A stretch of 64,000 bases of DNA from positions 496,001-560,000 of the forward strand of contig QJNS01000011.1 in NCBI GenBank assembly GCA_004154925.1. The letters run 5' to 3'. This DNA comes from Monosporascus cannonballus. Lineage: Eukaryota; Ascomycota; Sordariomycetes; Xylariales. The position numbers were made by a program, and so were the translations under genes. Position 1 is the first letter of the stretch. Every line of letters starts with the position of its first letter. This document shows, in pieces, positions 20,930 to 32,566 of the stretch. The notes under the pieces are model-generated. The model saw only the letters and a program-made list of their open reading frames with translations. It made no database searches and was not told the origin of the DNA.

Positions 20930-22100
20930 CCGACAAATTAGGGTTACGCCATTTACCTAAGCCTTTTTCGCCCGTATAAAGCCTAGGAAGCCGGAGTTTT
21001 ACGATAAAAAGGGCAACTTTTAAATTTTTTTAACTTAGGTACGAATTTACCATCGTTTCTTAAACCTTAATAATTTAGCGGATTAGGTCCTAATAATAGC
21101 AGTATATCTGACAGAAAATACGGCTAATTAATTTGAACTTATTATAAGAAATTTTTTGGAAATAGGAGAATCGAATACAAAGGACTTTATTAATAAAATT
21201 CTTTTATTTTATATTAATTTCGAAAATAAATTGCGCAATAATTTCCGTAACCCTATTGAAGGACGATTTACGGTTTAGTAATTTTTGTAATTTCGATAAA
21301 AAGGATTTACGTCTAACTATGTCGTAATTTTCAAAAGTTTTGCAGCTAAGGCAAAATAGGAAAACGATAAAACAGACGTTTTTATTAATATATTTTATAA
21401 AATGCTAAAAGATAATATAAAAAATAAAATTATTCGGATTAAATAATTAGTTATCTTGGACCGATATATTATTAAAGCAATTAAAATTAATAATTAATAA
21501 TTTGAAAAACGACAAAAAAAGGATAATATGCTTTACGTTTGGGATATAACAAGTTTAATTAATGAAAAAAATAAGATATATCTTTTATCTTTTATAGCAC
21601 GGCGTTAGGACATATGGAATTTGACATTACTTATAAATAAGAATAAAGCCAGATTAAATGCTTTAATTATAGCAAAATAGGACATAAGGCCCATAAATGC
21701 AAAAAACGCAAGAAGCCACGGTAAAATAATTAAATATTTATACCGGAGGAATAATCCAAGAATAATTAAGGAAACGATAATAAGGTTATTAATATAATTT
21801 AAGCAAAGTACGTATTAGATTTACGACAAAAGGTCTAATAGGGATTATTATGATAAGAAATTTAATTAAAAATGCGAAAAACCAAAAAGCTGGTTTAATA
21901 AATATCGCGAATATAATAAGAAATATTATAAAGATGGTTACAAAAATATTAGAACTAGACGGAAAAAATTTATCCCGGAATTCTTAATCGATATAACAAG
22001 ATATACGTTATATACTGTCGACGACGAGAATATCCCGGTTATAAAAAATGGAAATAATATATTTGTGAATAAATTACCCGTATATATTTTAAAGGATTCG
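20930..22100 (+). pseudogene. B4 Gag: capsid and CCHC knuckle
   Basis: Capsid begins KPRKPEFYDKKGNF at about 20980, with later FEPIIRNFLEIGESNTKDFI and NFENKLRNNFRNPIEGRFTV. The zinc knuckle KCFNYSKIGHKAHKC (21656-21700) keeps C, H and C, with the second Cys as Tyr. The capsid would assemble the intracellular particle and the knuckle would bind the RNA. Confidence 0.8.
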
Positions 22101-22599
22101 ATTTTTTAAACCGTATCGGAAATAACAAGAACTATAAGTAATGGTATTAATAATTTCGAATTATAACCCCAGGATATGTCCAGTAATTAGCCGAAACAAA
22201 AAGCTGGCCCGAAGGAAAGTAATGTCCGCAAAAAAACCTTTTTTGTTATTATAAATGGTATAATTATTAAATAAAAAAGGTATTGGTTTAGCGTGCGGTA
22301 AAAAAACATTGCCAGAAAGCTATTACGGATTTTTATTTTGAATTAATATTTATTACGGATCTTTAAAAAAAGTTATTGAAAAAGAAATACGTTAATTTAT
22401 AAAAGATTTTTAAAACGATAATTAACACGATATATAATAGGATGTAATTACGAATAAGAAAAAATAATTTATTCGATAAGGAAAAAATTTATAACAGAAC
22501 TAAAAATAATTGATACAGTTCGAAAAAAGAGTACGCCGGCAATAATAATAAATATAATAACCCAATACGTTAAACGAAGAAATATAAGTAAAGCTTAAT

Positions 22600-23060
22600 A
22601 AATTCGAATAAGAATTAAAAAAAAGGTTATTTATAAAAAAGCTTTAGTATAACGAAACCTGAAGGAATTAAAAGGAATTTTTAAAAAAGGCTTTAAACGT
22701 AAAAATAAAAAACGTTAATAACTTTATAATTTTGGATATACGAATCAAAACGTATTGGTATACCGCAATAATAAACTGCGCAGCTTTGGGCCGAAATTAT
22801 ATTATACAAAATAGGGTTAATAAGTTTAAATTATTATAAAGATATAAATTAAAACCTTATATAACGACAAATGCCGAAAATCAGGATTTTACCTACGATA
22901 ACAAAAGAGTTATACGCAAAATTAATTACTTTGAAATTTTTATTAAAGGATAATATTAAACCGTTAATTTCGGTATCGTTTTATTTGGAAATTACGATAC
23001 AATCTTACGATTTCTATGGATACGCTAGTACGGAATTTTGATTTACGATAAAACTAGCCA
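22600..23060 (+). pseudogene. B4 aspartic protease
   Basis: About 22700-23040 reads FIILDIRIKTYWYTAIINCA, ALGRNYI, KLKPYITTNAENQDFTYDNK, RVIRKINYFEIFIKG, NFGIVLFGNYDTILRFLWIR. This follows the gypsy protease pattern A-LIDSGAxGNYI...G...TFDIVPLGNHDxVLGMPWL. The DSGA motif has become N-C-A-A. Confidence 0.75.
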
Positions 23061-23359
23061 GAAATATTTTATTTTATTTTTTATTAGTAAACAAAAAAAA
23101 ATAAGAATTTTAATATTCGATCGATAATAGCCATAAATATAGGTATAAGAATACGATAAAAATCTTATTACTTAAAGAAATAAAATATAAAAAAAGAACG
23201 GGTATTAAAGAAAGTATGATATATTATTATTATTATTAAAGCGAAATTAAATGAATTATATAATAATTTAAAATAATAAAAATAAAAGTCCTAAAAATTA
23301 GAAAATTTAAGTATTATGTTACTATAATATTATAAATATAAGCAGTTTTTCAGAAAAGA

Positions 23360-24100
23360 ACTTCTTACGAAATTATTAGAATATAACGAATAAAATTATA
23401 AAATAATTTTTAAAAAAAGGATTTTGGATAAAGTTTTACCTTATTTATAATTCTAACGGAAAGGAATTACGTATTTTTAAAGAATATCTGGAAAATCGGT
23501 TATAAAAAAATAAATTCGACCTTCGAAATTATTAGCAAAATGCCTTATATTTTTTGTGCCGAAAGAAAATGGAAAATTACGACTTATAATTAATGATTAA
23601 TAACTTAATAATATTATTATTAAAAATTAAATATTATTACTCTTAATTATGGGAATAAAAAACCAATTGTACGGAACCAAATAATTTATAATATTCGATT
23701 TTAAAAAATCAATATACCTTTATTTAAATAAAAACAAAAACGAATAAAAAATAATTTTTAAAACGAAATAGGGATTGTTTAAATATTTGGTTACATTACT
23801 AGGATTTACGAACGTATTAATAACTTTTTAACAAACAGTTAATTACGTATTACAAAATTATTTCGATATTTCCTCGTTTATTTTTTCGACAACATTTTCA
23901 TTTTCTTAAAAACAGAACAAAATATGCAGGATACGTTTATAACGTTCTTTAAATTTTATAAAACGTAAAATTATTGATTAATATAAGAAAGAATTAATTC
24001 CATATATAAAAAATAAAATATTTAAGATATATTATCACCGTAGAATATATTAAGATAAACCTTAAGAAAATCGCTATAGTTACAGAATAGCGGATGTTAA
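23360..24100 (+). pseudogene. B4 reverse transcriptase
   Basis: Reads NKIIKXFLKKGFWIKFYLIY, NSNGKELRIFKEYLENRL, NAL/SIFFVPKENGKLRLIIND, QLYGTK, FDFKKSIYLYLNKNK, GLFKYLVTLLGFTNVLITF, then the YLDD region at about 23870-23911 shifted by one base (FDNIFIF). Gypsy RT fingers, palm and thumb in order. At least one frameshift and many stops. Confidence 0.82.
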
Positions 24101-24379
24101 TAATAATTCAAAAGGTATAGGCATTTTTTGGATTTGCCAATTATTACAGGAAGTTTATTCGAAATTTTAGTAAAATAGCTATATTTTTAACAAATTATAC
24201 AAAAAAAAGAGTTCAAATAGATGCCAAATACGGAAAAGGTATTTTAGGATATTAAGAATACGAATATTAGTGAATTAGTATTAATTATGTACGATTTAAA
24301 CCGTTTTGTTAAATTAAAAACCGATATTTCGGATTACGCATTAAATACAGTAATCGAATAAAAAGATAATTAAGGCAAA

Positions 24380-24700
24380 TTTTATTTTATTATATTTTCG
24401 TATAAGTTAAACGGAGCCGAATTTAATTACAGTATTTTCAATAAAGATTTATAGTTATTATTATGGTATTTCGGAAATTTAGACATTTTTTAAAAGGAAA
24501 TTTACACCAAATTAAGGTTTATACGGATTATTAAACTCTTACCCGATTTATCACGATTAGAGAACTTATAGGACGATAATTTCGATACGTAAAAGAATTG
24601 GCGAACTTCGATTTCTTATTATTTATAAAAAGAATTCAGGAAACGGCAAAATAAATATTTTAAATAAGCAATTAAATTTAGAAAAAAATTAGTTAAAATT
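24380..24700 (+). pseudogene. B4 RNase H
   Basis: About 24440-24690 reads KDL-x-LLLWYFGNL, HFLKGNLHQIKVYTDYQTLT, RFITI, FRYVKELANFDF, then KADILNK in a shifted frame. Matches the open B3 copy. YTD retained. Confidence 0.78.
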
Positions 24701-24759
24701 AATTATATAATTTTCGATCTTATTACTAAAAGATATATACATTTATAATAGATTACAAC

Positions 24760-25870
24760 AATGTGGGCAGCACATTGAAATATATATTAAAAGATTTAGC
24801 AGTATAATAACGGCTTTTTAAAATACTAAAAAACGGATATGATATAAATTTTAAAAAAATATTAGAAACTTTTAATACAAAAAATATACGAATATCAATT
24901 ATACGGATATCCAGGGATTTATAAAACCTTAAAGCAATTTTAACATATATATTTTTTTCCTAAAATAAAATTAATCATATCAAAAATTATACGGTAATAC
25001 GATATTTGCGCCAAAGTAAAAAGTCGACGATATAAGCGATAAGGAAAATTATAGCTATTATGAATTATAAAGTAACTATAATATTTAATTATATTCGATT
25101 TTATTATTAAACTTCCTATATTAGAAAATACAGCTACGGAAATATATTATAATAACATTTTCGTAATTGTATATCGATTTACGAAATTCTTTTATGTTTT
25201 ATCATATTATAAAGATACGGACGCCGTATAAATGGCATATATTTTTTAAACATATTTTAATATATACGGCTTATTAATGGAAATTATTTTAAATAAAGGA
25301 GTAATATTTGTATTTAAATTTTAGGAAAACCTTATAATATAAATTGGCTTAAATTACAAGTTATTTAGCGGATTTAAATTAAAAATAAATAAATAAATAA
25401 AACGAATACATTAATTATGAAGAGAATACTTGGATTAACAAATTGTTAATTATATAATTAATTTATAATATTGAATATAATAAAAGTATTAAAATAATAC
25501 TTATAAACGCGAATTTTGGTCTTATTCCAGAAATTTATAAGAAAGTACGTAACAATAATTTAATTCATGCCAAAGTAAATTTTATATCAGAATAATTACG
25601 CTAGCTATAATAGAAAATAAAAATAGAATTAAAATTTATACGAAATTAAATAAATAAGGATTATAATTAGAAAAGGTTAAAAAGAATAATTTTTGAAAAG
25701 GAGAAAATGGTTTTTCTCGTTACAAAAAATATTTAAACAAAAAGACCAAATAAAAGACTGGATTTTAAGTCTTTGGTCTATATACAATTACTAAAAAAAT
25801 CTCAGAAAATAACTACTAATTAGAATTTTTACCAAAAATCAAACTTTATTTACTTTTCTATATTTCCTTA
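24760..25870 (+). pseudogene. B4 integrase
   Basis: Zinc-binding end with YDICAKVKSRRYKR at about 25000, core with VYIEIYYNNIFVIVYRFTKF at about 25135-25190 and DADAV/MAYIF. It is collinear with B2 and B8 integrases. The DDE residues cannot all be read. Confidence 0.76.
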
Positions 25871-25889
25871 TTCGAATTAATAGCAAATA

Positions 25890-26095
25890 TAATTAAGGTA
25901 TATACGGCATAAGACGATATGGAGGTAAAAAACGAACAAACTTACGAAGGAGAAAAAATTTTCGACATACGAAAACAAAACGGACTTACCTAGTACCTGA
26001 TCAAATGAAAAAAATATCCGAACTCCGAAAAAACCTGGGAATTTGCCAAAAACCTTATTGGTACTTAACGTTTATTAAAGAATTTTTACCAGCAA
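25890..26095 (+). pseudogene. B4 chromodomain
   Basis: The clearest chromodomain here: VYTA-x-DDMEVKNEQTYEGE, KIFDIRKQNGLT-x-YLIK, KKYPNSEKTWEFAKNLIGT. Aromatic-cage positions corresponding to Y and W of YLVKWKGY are partly lost (W to stop by G-to-A). Confidence 0.82.
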
Positions 26096-26129
26096 CGACG
26101 GAATTACCCAAAATAATAATATCCTAATT

Positions 26130-26660
26130 TATAAGATTTAAAGAAGAAAATTCTTAGTCTATCGCATTCCAATTAATAACGTCCACCTTTTTTAAGGCCT
26201 AAATTTCGGTTACAGATTTTGATTCCAATTGTATAAGATCGTCGGAATCGTCCAAAGATTAAAGAGCGCAATTAACAAATTTCGCATTTTAGGATTAATA
26301 ATATTAGCGTTAACAACGTATAAAAGAAAAATGCGCAAAAGCTTCGGATAAAGATTTCTCGGCGGCCAGCTTCTTTTCTTTTAATTTTTTCGACTTTGTA
26401 ATATAACGGTTAATTATAGAAACAGAAACTTCTGTCCCGTTATACGAACGACCTTTGCGAATACATTCTTTTTAACGAAAAACCCCGTTTATTATTTGGT
26501 AATTAAACTGCCGGGCAAAACCGAAAAAAAATAAGGTATTGCGTCGAAATTTTCAAGTTTAATTAAATTAACCAGGGTAAGTCGCTATTCGGATTTACGG
26601 GAACGACGTTTGGCGACACCGGAAAACATATTAAACAAATACAAAAAACTTACCAAATAA
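26130..26660 (-). pseudogene. B4 antisense frame (type I)
   Basis: Minus strand reads MFSGVAKRRSRKSE, RLTLVNLIKLENFDAIPYFF, then NYQIINGVFR, KECIRKGRSYNGTEVSVSII, NRYITKSKKLKEKKLAAEKS, LSEAFAHFSFIR, and further DDSDDLIQLESKSVTEI...KKVDVINWNAID. Same architecture as B3 and B8: Cys motif, Lys-rich helix, D-V-I-N-W-N-A end. At least one frameshift near 26555. Confidence 0.68.
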
Positions 26661-26702
26661 AAAGAAAATCTTAAGGGCAAAATTTGTGAAAGGAGAAGAT
26701 TG

Positions 26703-27096
26703 TGTTATAACCCAACGAGTTACGGTCTCCAGAAACAGTCTGCCATAACCCAACCACCGGTGCGCGGTAAGGCAGGTCACGTGATAAATCACCAACTCAC
26801 TGGTAGTAAGCCAATGAGCCGGATCACCAACTCACTGGTAGTAAGCCAATGAGCCGGATCACCAACTCACTGGTAGTAAGCCAGTAAATGGAAATAAGAT
26901 CTATATATACGTTTATTAATTCCATAGTTTAGATAGCTTTAGCTTGCAATATAATAATTCGTTACCTAAGGCACCCTTGGTATTACGAGACGTGACACGA
27001 TTACTGTATCTATTGCTCAGGTTCCCACAATACTCCTGCCAACATAAACCCGTACGACTAAGGTTTAATAGTTGGTTAAACCGCCTAGCCGTCACA
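26703..27096 (+). repeat. B4 3' LTR (394 bp, U3 type I, three repeat units)
   Basis: Starts TGTTATAACCCAACGAGTTA after the purine tract GTGAAAGGAGAAGATTG and ends CCTAGCCGTCACA. This is the best-preserved type I LTR, useful as a reference for the others. Confidence 0.92.
26788..26890 (+). repeat. Tandem 35-bp U3 repeat with internal hairpins (three units)
   Basis: Unit core CACCAACTCACTGGTAGTAA with GCCAATGAGCCGGAT. CTCACTGG and CCAATGAG (ancestral CCAGTGAG) form a hairpin around a 7-base loop in each unit. Two units occur in the B4 5' LTR and about three in B3, B5 and B8 LTRs. The U3 position suggests promoter or enhancer elements. Confidence 0.85.
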
Positions 27097-27101
27097 AATA
27101 T

Positions 27102-27738
27102 CGATCTTTTATTTAAAATAAGTTCCATTAATATTCAGTATATGTTGAAAATATTTTTAAAGAAATATATGCCATTTATTCGGTATTCATATCTTTATAA
27201 CATGGTAAAAAAAAATAAGAAGATTTCGTAAATCGATCGACGAGTACCAAAATTTTATCCTAATGTATTTTTATAATTAAAGTTTTAATATAAAAAGCTT
27301 AATAATAAAGTCGAATATAACTAAATATTATGATTGTTTTACGATTGGTAATAGCTATAACTTTCCGTATGGCTTATATCGTTAAGCCTTGGCTTTAGCC
27401 CAAATATCGCATTATCGTATAATTTTCTATACCGTTAATTTTATTTTAAAAAAGGAATATATGTATTAAAACCGTTCTAAGGTTTTATAGATCCCTGGAT
27501 ATCCGTATAACTGGTATTCGTATATTTTTCGTATTAAATCTTTTTAGTATTTTTTTAGAACTTATATTCTATCTGTTTTTTAGTTTTTTGGAAAACCGTC
27601 GTTATATTGCTAGACCTTCTGAGATATATCAAAACGTACTGCTAGAATTATTGCAATTTGTCGTAGGCGTAAATATCCTATTATAATAGCATCGAAAATT
27701 GTATGGCTAACTTTAACCAATTTCTCCTCGAAATCTGG
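27102..27738 (-). pseudogene. B3 integrase, N-terminal part and core
   Basis: Resumes the integrase cut by B4. Minus strand from about 27440 carries an RLYD/CAIFGLKPRLND-like zinc region, and the 27200-27120 segment matches VYRFTKF...YKD-INAE of other copies (bases TCGTAAATCGATCGACGAGT complement the DRFTK codons). Stops present. Confidence 0.7.
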
Positions 27739-28008
27739 CTACCTGCTTAGGGCATCTGCTTTGCCGTTCTCTATGTTCTTTTTATAAATAATAACGAAAT
27801 CGAAGGTCGCCAATTCTTCCGCGTAACGAAATTGTCGTCCGGTAAATTTCTTAATCGTAATAAATCTGATAAAAATTTGATAATCCGTATAAATCTTAAC
27901 CTGGTATAAATTTCCCTTTAAGAAATACCTAAATTTTGGAAATGCCATAATAATGGCCATAAATTCCTTATTTAAAATGCCGTAATTAAATGCGGCTCCT
28001 TTTAACAT
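27739..28008 (-). pseudogene. B3 RNase H, uninterrupted 89-codon stretch
   Basis: Longest stop-free pol fragment in family B: MLKGAAFNYGILNKEFMAII, MAFPKFRYFLKGNLYQVKIY, TDYQIFIRFITIKKFTGRQF, RYAEELATFDFVIIYKKNIE, NGKADALSR. It is the C-terminal two thirds of gypsy RNase H. The TD-Y (ancestral TDH) and AD-ALSR acid residues are retained. The Met start is a codon inside the domain, not a real start. Confidence 0.88.
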
Positions 28009-28029
28009 ACACGAAAAGAATATAATAAG

Positions 28030-29060
28030 GTATAATTTGCCTAAATTATTTAGTTATCCGATTATTATATTTAACGCATAATCCAAAATATCGCTTTTTA
28101 ATTTAACGTAACGGTTTAAATTATATATAATTAATATTAATTCGTTCATAATCGTATTTTTAATATTATAAAATACCTTTTCAATTTCGGATATCCATTT
28201 AATTTTTTTTCCTTTATAAGGTTCGTTAAGGGTTTAATTATTCTGCTAAAATTTCGAATAGACCTTTTGTAATAATTAGTAAATCTAAAAAATACCTATA
28301 TTTCTTTTACCGGCATTAACGCTTGTTATTTGATAAGTATAGAGATTTTCTTAAAGTATATCTTATTATATTTTAAAATTATAATATATTCCACATATTT
28401 TATTTTCTGTTTATAAAACTAATTCTTTTCTGCATTAACAAATAACTATGTATTTTATTAAGCTCAAAAAACTAAATAAACGTATCTTACACATACTTTT
28501 TCTGTTTTTAAGAAAATAATAATGTTATCGAAATAACAAATAACAAAAATATCAAAATATTTTCGTAATATACAATTTATTATTCGTTAAAAGATTATTA
28601 GTACGTTTATAAGTCCTATTAGTACAACTAAACACTCAAATAATTTGTATTTCGTTTTATAAGTTATTTTTTATTCGTATTTCTTTAAATTGTAATAAAA
28701 TTATATTCATTTTTAAGATCGAATGCAATAAATTCTTTGGCTCCGTAAAATGTGTCTTTTTATTTCCGTAATCAAAGGTAATAATATTTGATTTTTCATA
28801 ATTATATTATTTAAATATTGATAATTAATCATAAATCGTAATTTTTCATTTAGTTTTGATACAAAGAATATAAGGAATTATATTAGGAATTTGAAAAGTT
28901 AAATGTATTTGTTTTATAACCGATTTTCTTGGTATTTTGTGAGAATACGAAATTCGTTTTCGTTAAGATTATAAATGGAGTAAAACTTCGTGAAGGATCT
29001 TTTTTTACAATTATTTTATAATCTTATTTGTTATATTCTGGTAATTTCGTATCGAATTCC
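28030..29060 (-). pseudogene. B3 reverse transcriptase
   Basis: Minus strand at about 28570-28430 reads a YFDIFVICYFDNIIIFLKTE block (YLDD changed to YFDN) followed by an LFVNAEK thumb. Palm and finger segments continue to about 29060. Between RNase H and protease, as expected. Confidence 0.78.
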
Positions 29061-29339
29061 TTCCTAAAAAGCTATTTATATTTATAATATTATGGTAACA
29101 TATTGGTTAGATTTCTTAACTGTTTAGGTTATTATCTTCAATCGTTATTTAGTTATTTTCATTTTGCTTTAATGTTAATAACGATACGTCGTATTTTTTC
29201 TAATATTCGTTCTTTTTTTTATATTTTGTCCCTTTAGGCAATAAGGTTTTTATCGTGTTCTTATCCGTGTATTCGTTGCCATTTTCTATTAAATATTAAG
29301 AGCTTAATTTCTTTTTTTTATCCGTAATTAAGGTATAAG

Positions 29340-29740
29340 GTAAATTTTACCTAGCTAGTGCCGCCATTAAGTAAAATTCCATACTGGCGTATTTAGAGTA
29401 ATCTTAAGATTATATCGTAATTTTCAAATAAACGATATCGAAATTAATTATTTTATATCGTTCTTAAATAAAAATCTTAACATAACTAAATTTCCCGTAT
29501 AATATTCCAGTTATTATAAATAAATTCTTAACTTTCTGCATTTATCATTATATAAAGTTTTAACTTATATCTCCATAGTAATTTAAACTTATTAACTATA
29601 TTTGATTCAATATTATTCCCGCCTATACCTCCGTAATTTACTATTACAGTATATCAATACGTTCCGATTCGTATATCCAAAGTAATAAGATTATTAACGG
29701 CTTTTATCGTCGCGTTTAAAACCTTTTATAGGAATTTCTT
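29340..29740 (-). pseudogene. B3 aspartic protease region
   Basis: Collinear on the minus strand with the B4 protease (22700-23050): the segment complementary to 29400-29660 carries the MPVWNFT...GNYDIILRL end and the N-terminal VNNLITLDIRIGTYWYTVIVN start at about 29700-29640. Stops throughout. Confidence 0.7.
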
Positions 29741-30479
29741 TTGATATTTCTGGGTCTTATTATCTTGCAGCCTTTTAATAAATAGCCTTTTTCTTTTAAA
29801 TTTTATCTAAATTTGTCAAATTTTATTTATATTTTTGTATTTAACGCGTTAAGCTGCTATCTTTATCGTTATTACCGGCGTAATATATTTTCCAATTATA
29901 TTAATTATTTTTTGTTTTGTTGTAATTTTTTTAATTAAATAAATTATTTTTTTTCTATTTGCGTTTACATCTTATTATGCGTTAATTTGATTATCGTTCT
30001 AAAGGTTTCCTGTAAACTAACGTATTTGTTTTTTTAATAATCTTTTTTTATAAGGGTTTATAATAAATACTGACTTAAAATGAAAATCTGTAATAACCTT
30101 TTAATAATATTTTTTTAGTATATTTTAGATTAACTTTTTTTTCGTTTAGTAATTATATCACTAATAATAATAAAAGGGGTTTTCTTATAGGCATTATTTT
30201 CCTTTAGGCCAAATTTTTATTTCGGCCAGTTACTAAATACCTCTTAAGGTTATAAATCGAAACTATCGATACTATTATTTATTATTTTTGTTATCTCCGG
30301 TTCAATTTTGAAAATCGAATCCCTTATAATATATATAAGTAAATCGTCCGTAAATATGTTATTTCCATTTTTCGTAACGAGAATATTCTCGTTATCTACA
30401 ATATATAACATGCATTTTACCGTATCGATTAAGGGTTCCGGGATAAATTTCTTCTATTTAAATCTAATATTTGCGTAAT

Positions 30480-31600
30480 TATCCTTATAATGCTTTTTGT
30501 TATATTTGTAATACTTATTAAATCAGCCTTTTGGCTTTTCGCATTCTTTATTAGATTTTTTGTTATTAAGGATTTGGTAAATGAATAAACCGAATTATGT
30601 TAATAAATTTGTTTCCGTTTTTCTGGTTTTTTCTGGATTATTCTTCAAATACTGATTTCCAATTATCTTAACGGAGTTTCTTAGATGCTTTATACTATGT
30701 TATCTTATGTCCTATCTTGTTGCAATTATAACATTTAATCTGGCTTTAGTTTCTCCTCTAAATAATTCCTAATTCTATAGGTTCTCGATTTATGCTGTAA
30801 AAAGTATTACTACATTAAAAAATATCAATATTAATTGTATATCGGGCTTTATTATTATTCTTTCATTTGGTACCTTTCATACACTATATATATTATTAAT
30901 CGTTAATTGTAACTACCATAATAATATAATCCGACAAATAATTAGGCCGATTAAACTTAAAAATTGTTTTTATATTTTTTAGGCCGTCGACAAACTTAAA
31001 TATTAATATTTTTTATTCTTAATTTAATTTAACGACTAATAAAAGTAGGGTACTGCCGTACTTAAATATTACTTTGTTTATCTTAATTATTAAATTTGCA
31101 TTTCGGTTTTTATTTTTTCGTTTATTATATCGAAAACTTTCGTTAATATTTATTCGAATTATTCCTAATTATTATAAATTCGCATTATTTTTGGGTTTTG
31201 TTTTTTGATTAATAAAATAACGTACTTTTTTGTAACGAGCTTAAATTAAATAATCGTATTTCCGGTAAATCATTTAATTACAAATTTAATTTATATAATA
31301 AACGCGACAAATCGAATAGAAACATTACTCGAAATATGTTTGGTGTTAAATTAATTATAATTATAATATGGTGGAGGTTTCGTCAAAAATTTCTAGCGTG
31401 AATGATTTAAGGACATTTTTTAATTCTATGGTGGAATTTAGTTAAATAATCTAGCTTATTCGAAAAAAACCTTTTAATTTCGGAAACCCTTTTTTTAAAA
31501 TTTTTTATACATGGCTTAAAAAACGTTATAAAATTATTATTATCTATTTTAAGTTAGAAAATACGTTTGTTTATAGTATTTAAATATCGAAAACTGTCTT
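30480..31600 (-). pseudogene. B3 Gag with CCHC knuckle
   Basis: Zinc knuckle CYNCNKIGHK is intact in its first ten residues (minus strand, about 30733-30700). The capsid follows upstream to about 31600 and includes an FEPIIRDF-like block near 31240. The knuckle keeps both N-terminal Cys and the His. Confidence 0.78.
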
Positions 31601-31755
31601 TATGAAAAAAACGAAACTTTTCTTTTCGGATTTTATTCCAGTATCCGGGTAATCAGGAACCTGGTAAATAGGTTATTCGGACTGTTTGCTAATAGATATA
31701 ACGTCGGCGATATTATTTAAAGTTTAACCTTATTATTAAATAAAAATTTATAACG

Positions 31756-32566
31756 TATAACGGCTAAAAAGTTTAATTAATTATTAAACATTATATATAC
31801 GGGTTTATATTAATAAAGACATCGTAGAAATATAAATAATAAATATTATAATTATATTACGTTTCGTAATAATAAAAATATCTTAAATAACCATATCATA
31901 TTATAAATTAAAATTATTAAAATTATAAAAATAATGAACATATATATTTTGATCTGGTTTACTAGCTTACTACCAATGAGGTAACGATCAGACTTACTGG
32001 CTTTTTACCAGTAAGTTGGTAATCCGGCTCACTGGCTTACCACCAGTAAATTGGTGATCCATTACGTAACTATTACAGGAACCAGGGTTCCTGCTTCCAA
32101 GAAACCTACCTTTAAGGCCTAGCGCGGACCTGTCACGGCTAAACTCCGGACAGGAAAACTTAGTTTGTTCCGTGATCTAAGTAATCTAAGTAATTTAACC
32201 AGATTACATAAATTATATAGATCCACGATACACTTATTTTGGGAGTTAGGATATATAATAAATCGGTTTTTCATATAAATAGCACTTACTTAGTTTCGTT
32301 TTTTAACTATTAATCTAAGTTTTTAATCTAAAGGTAACCGCATTATTCTTTGATTAAGGGAAAAGTCTTTAAATCTTTTTAACGAACAGACCACTGAATT
32401 ATTTCTCGCCTTATTGTTACCTGCAAATCAAGACCCCATTTCGGATACTGCTCATACCTCCAGGTGGATGTATAACAGGTTCGTTACAGTAACCTGCCCT
32501 ACCGCGCATTTGTGGTTGGGTTCTAAGAGACCGTTTCTGGAGACCGTGGCTTGCTAAATCATGACA
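31756..32566 (-). repeat. B3 5' LTR (388 bp) carrying a 418-bp solo LTR insertion
   Basis: Left end TATAACGGCTAAAAAGTTTA (ancestral TGTGACGG...), right end GCTTGCTAAATCATGACA. Has U3 type I hairpin repeats at about 31960-32058. Interrupted at GTAAC (32066-32070) by 32071-32488; the second GTAAC is 32489-32493. Confidence 0.86.
32071..32488 (+). mobile_element. Solo LTR of family A (A2-type), with exact GTAAC duplication
   Basis: TATTACAGGAACCAGGGTTC...AACAGGTTCGTTACA, 418 bp, 5-bp direct repeats GTAAC at 32066-32070 and 32489-32493. Aligns end to end with the A2 3' LTR (13096-13518). No internal sequence remains, so the element was reduced by recombination between its LTRs. A hairpin, CAGGAACC-AG-GGTTCCTG, lies at the very start. 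Confidence 0.9.

Larger units (their letters stand above)
20441..27096 (+). mobile_element. Complete Ty3/gypsy retrotransposon B4 (family B) with perfect AATAT duplication
   Basis: 5' LTR 20441-20799, internal region 20800-26702, 3' LTR 26703-27096, 6656 bp in all. Exact 5-bp target duplication AATAT (20436-20440 and 27097-27101). Internal order is gag, protease, RT, RNase H, integrase, chromodomain, antisense frame. It interrupts B3 integrase, so it is younger than B3. It is heavily mutated, so sequence decay here reflects RIP rather than long age alone. Confidence 0.92.
18633..32566 (-). mobile_element. Ty3/gypsy retrotransposon B3 (family B), full-length but split by B4
   Basis: 3' LTR at 18633-19020, 5' LTR at 31756-32566. 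B4 (20441-27096 plus one AATAT copy) splits its integrase and a solo LTR splits its 5' LTR. Without these inserts it is about 6.85 kb, the same as B8. Flanks CTTCT (18628-18632) and CTTAT (32567-32571) form a probable 5-bp duplication with one mismatch. It inserted in the B5 3' LTR. Confidence 0.83.

Noticed and set aside
26916..27231. Overlapping open frames on both strands (26916-27128 minus, 26944-27231 plus)
   Set aside because: Both run across the B4 3' LTR end into B3 integrase; non-coding LTR sequence with chance open frames.
31960..32058. Repeated hairpin units considered as a CRISPR array
   Set aside because: Units are directly adjacent, without unique spacers, occur only in LTR U3 of one family, and the context is fungal.
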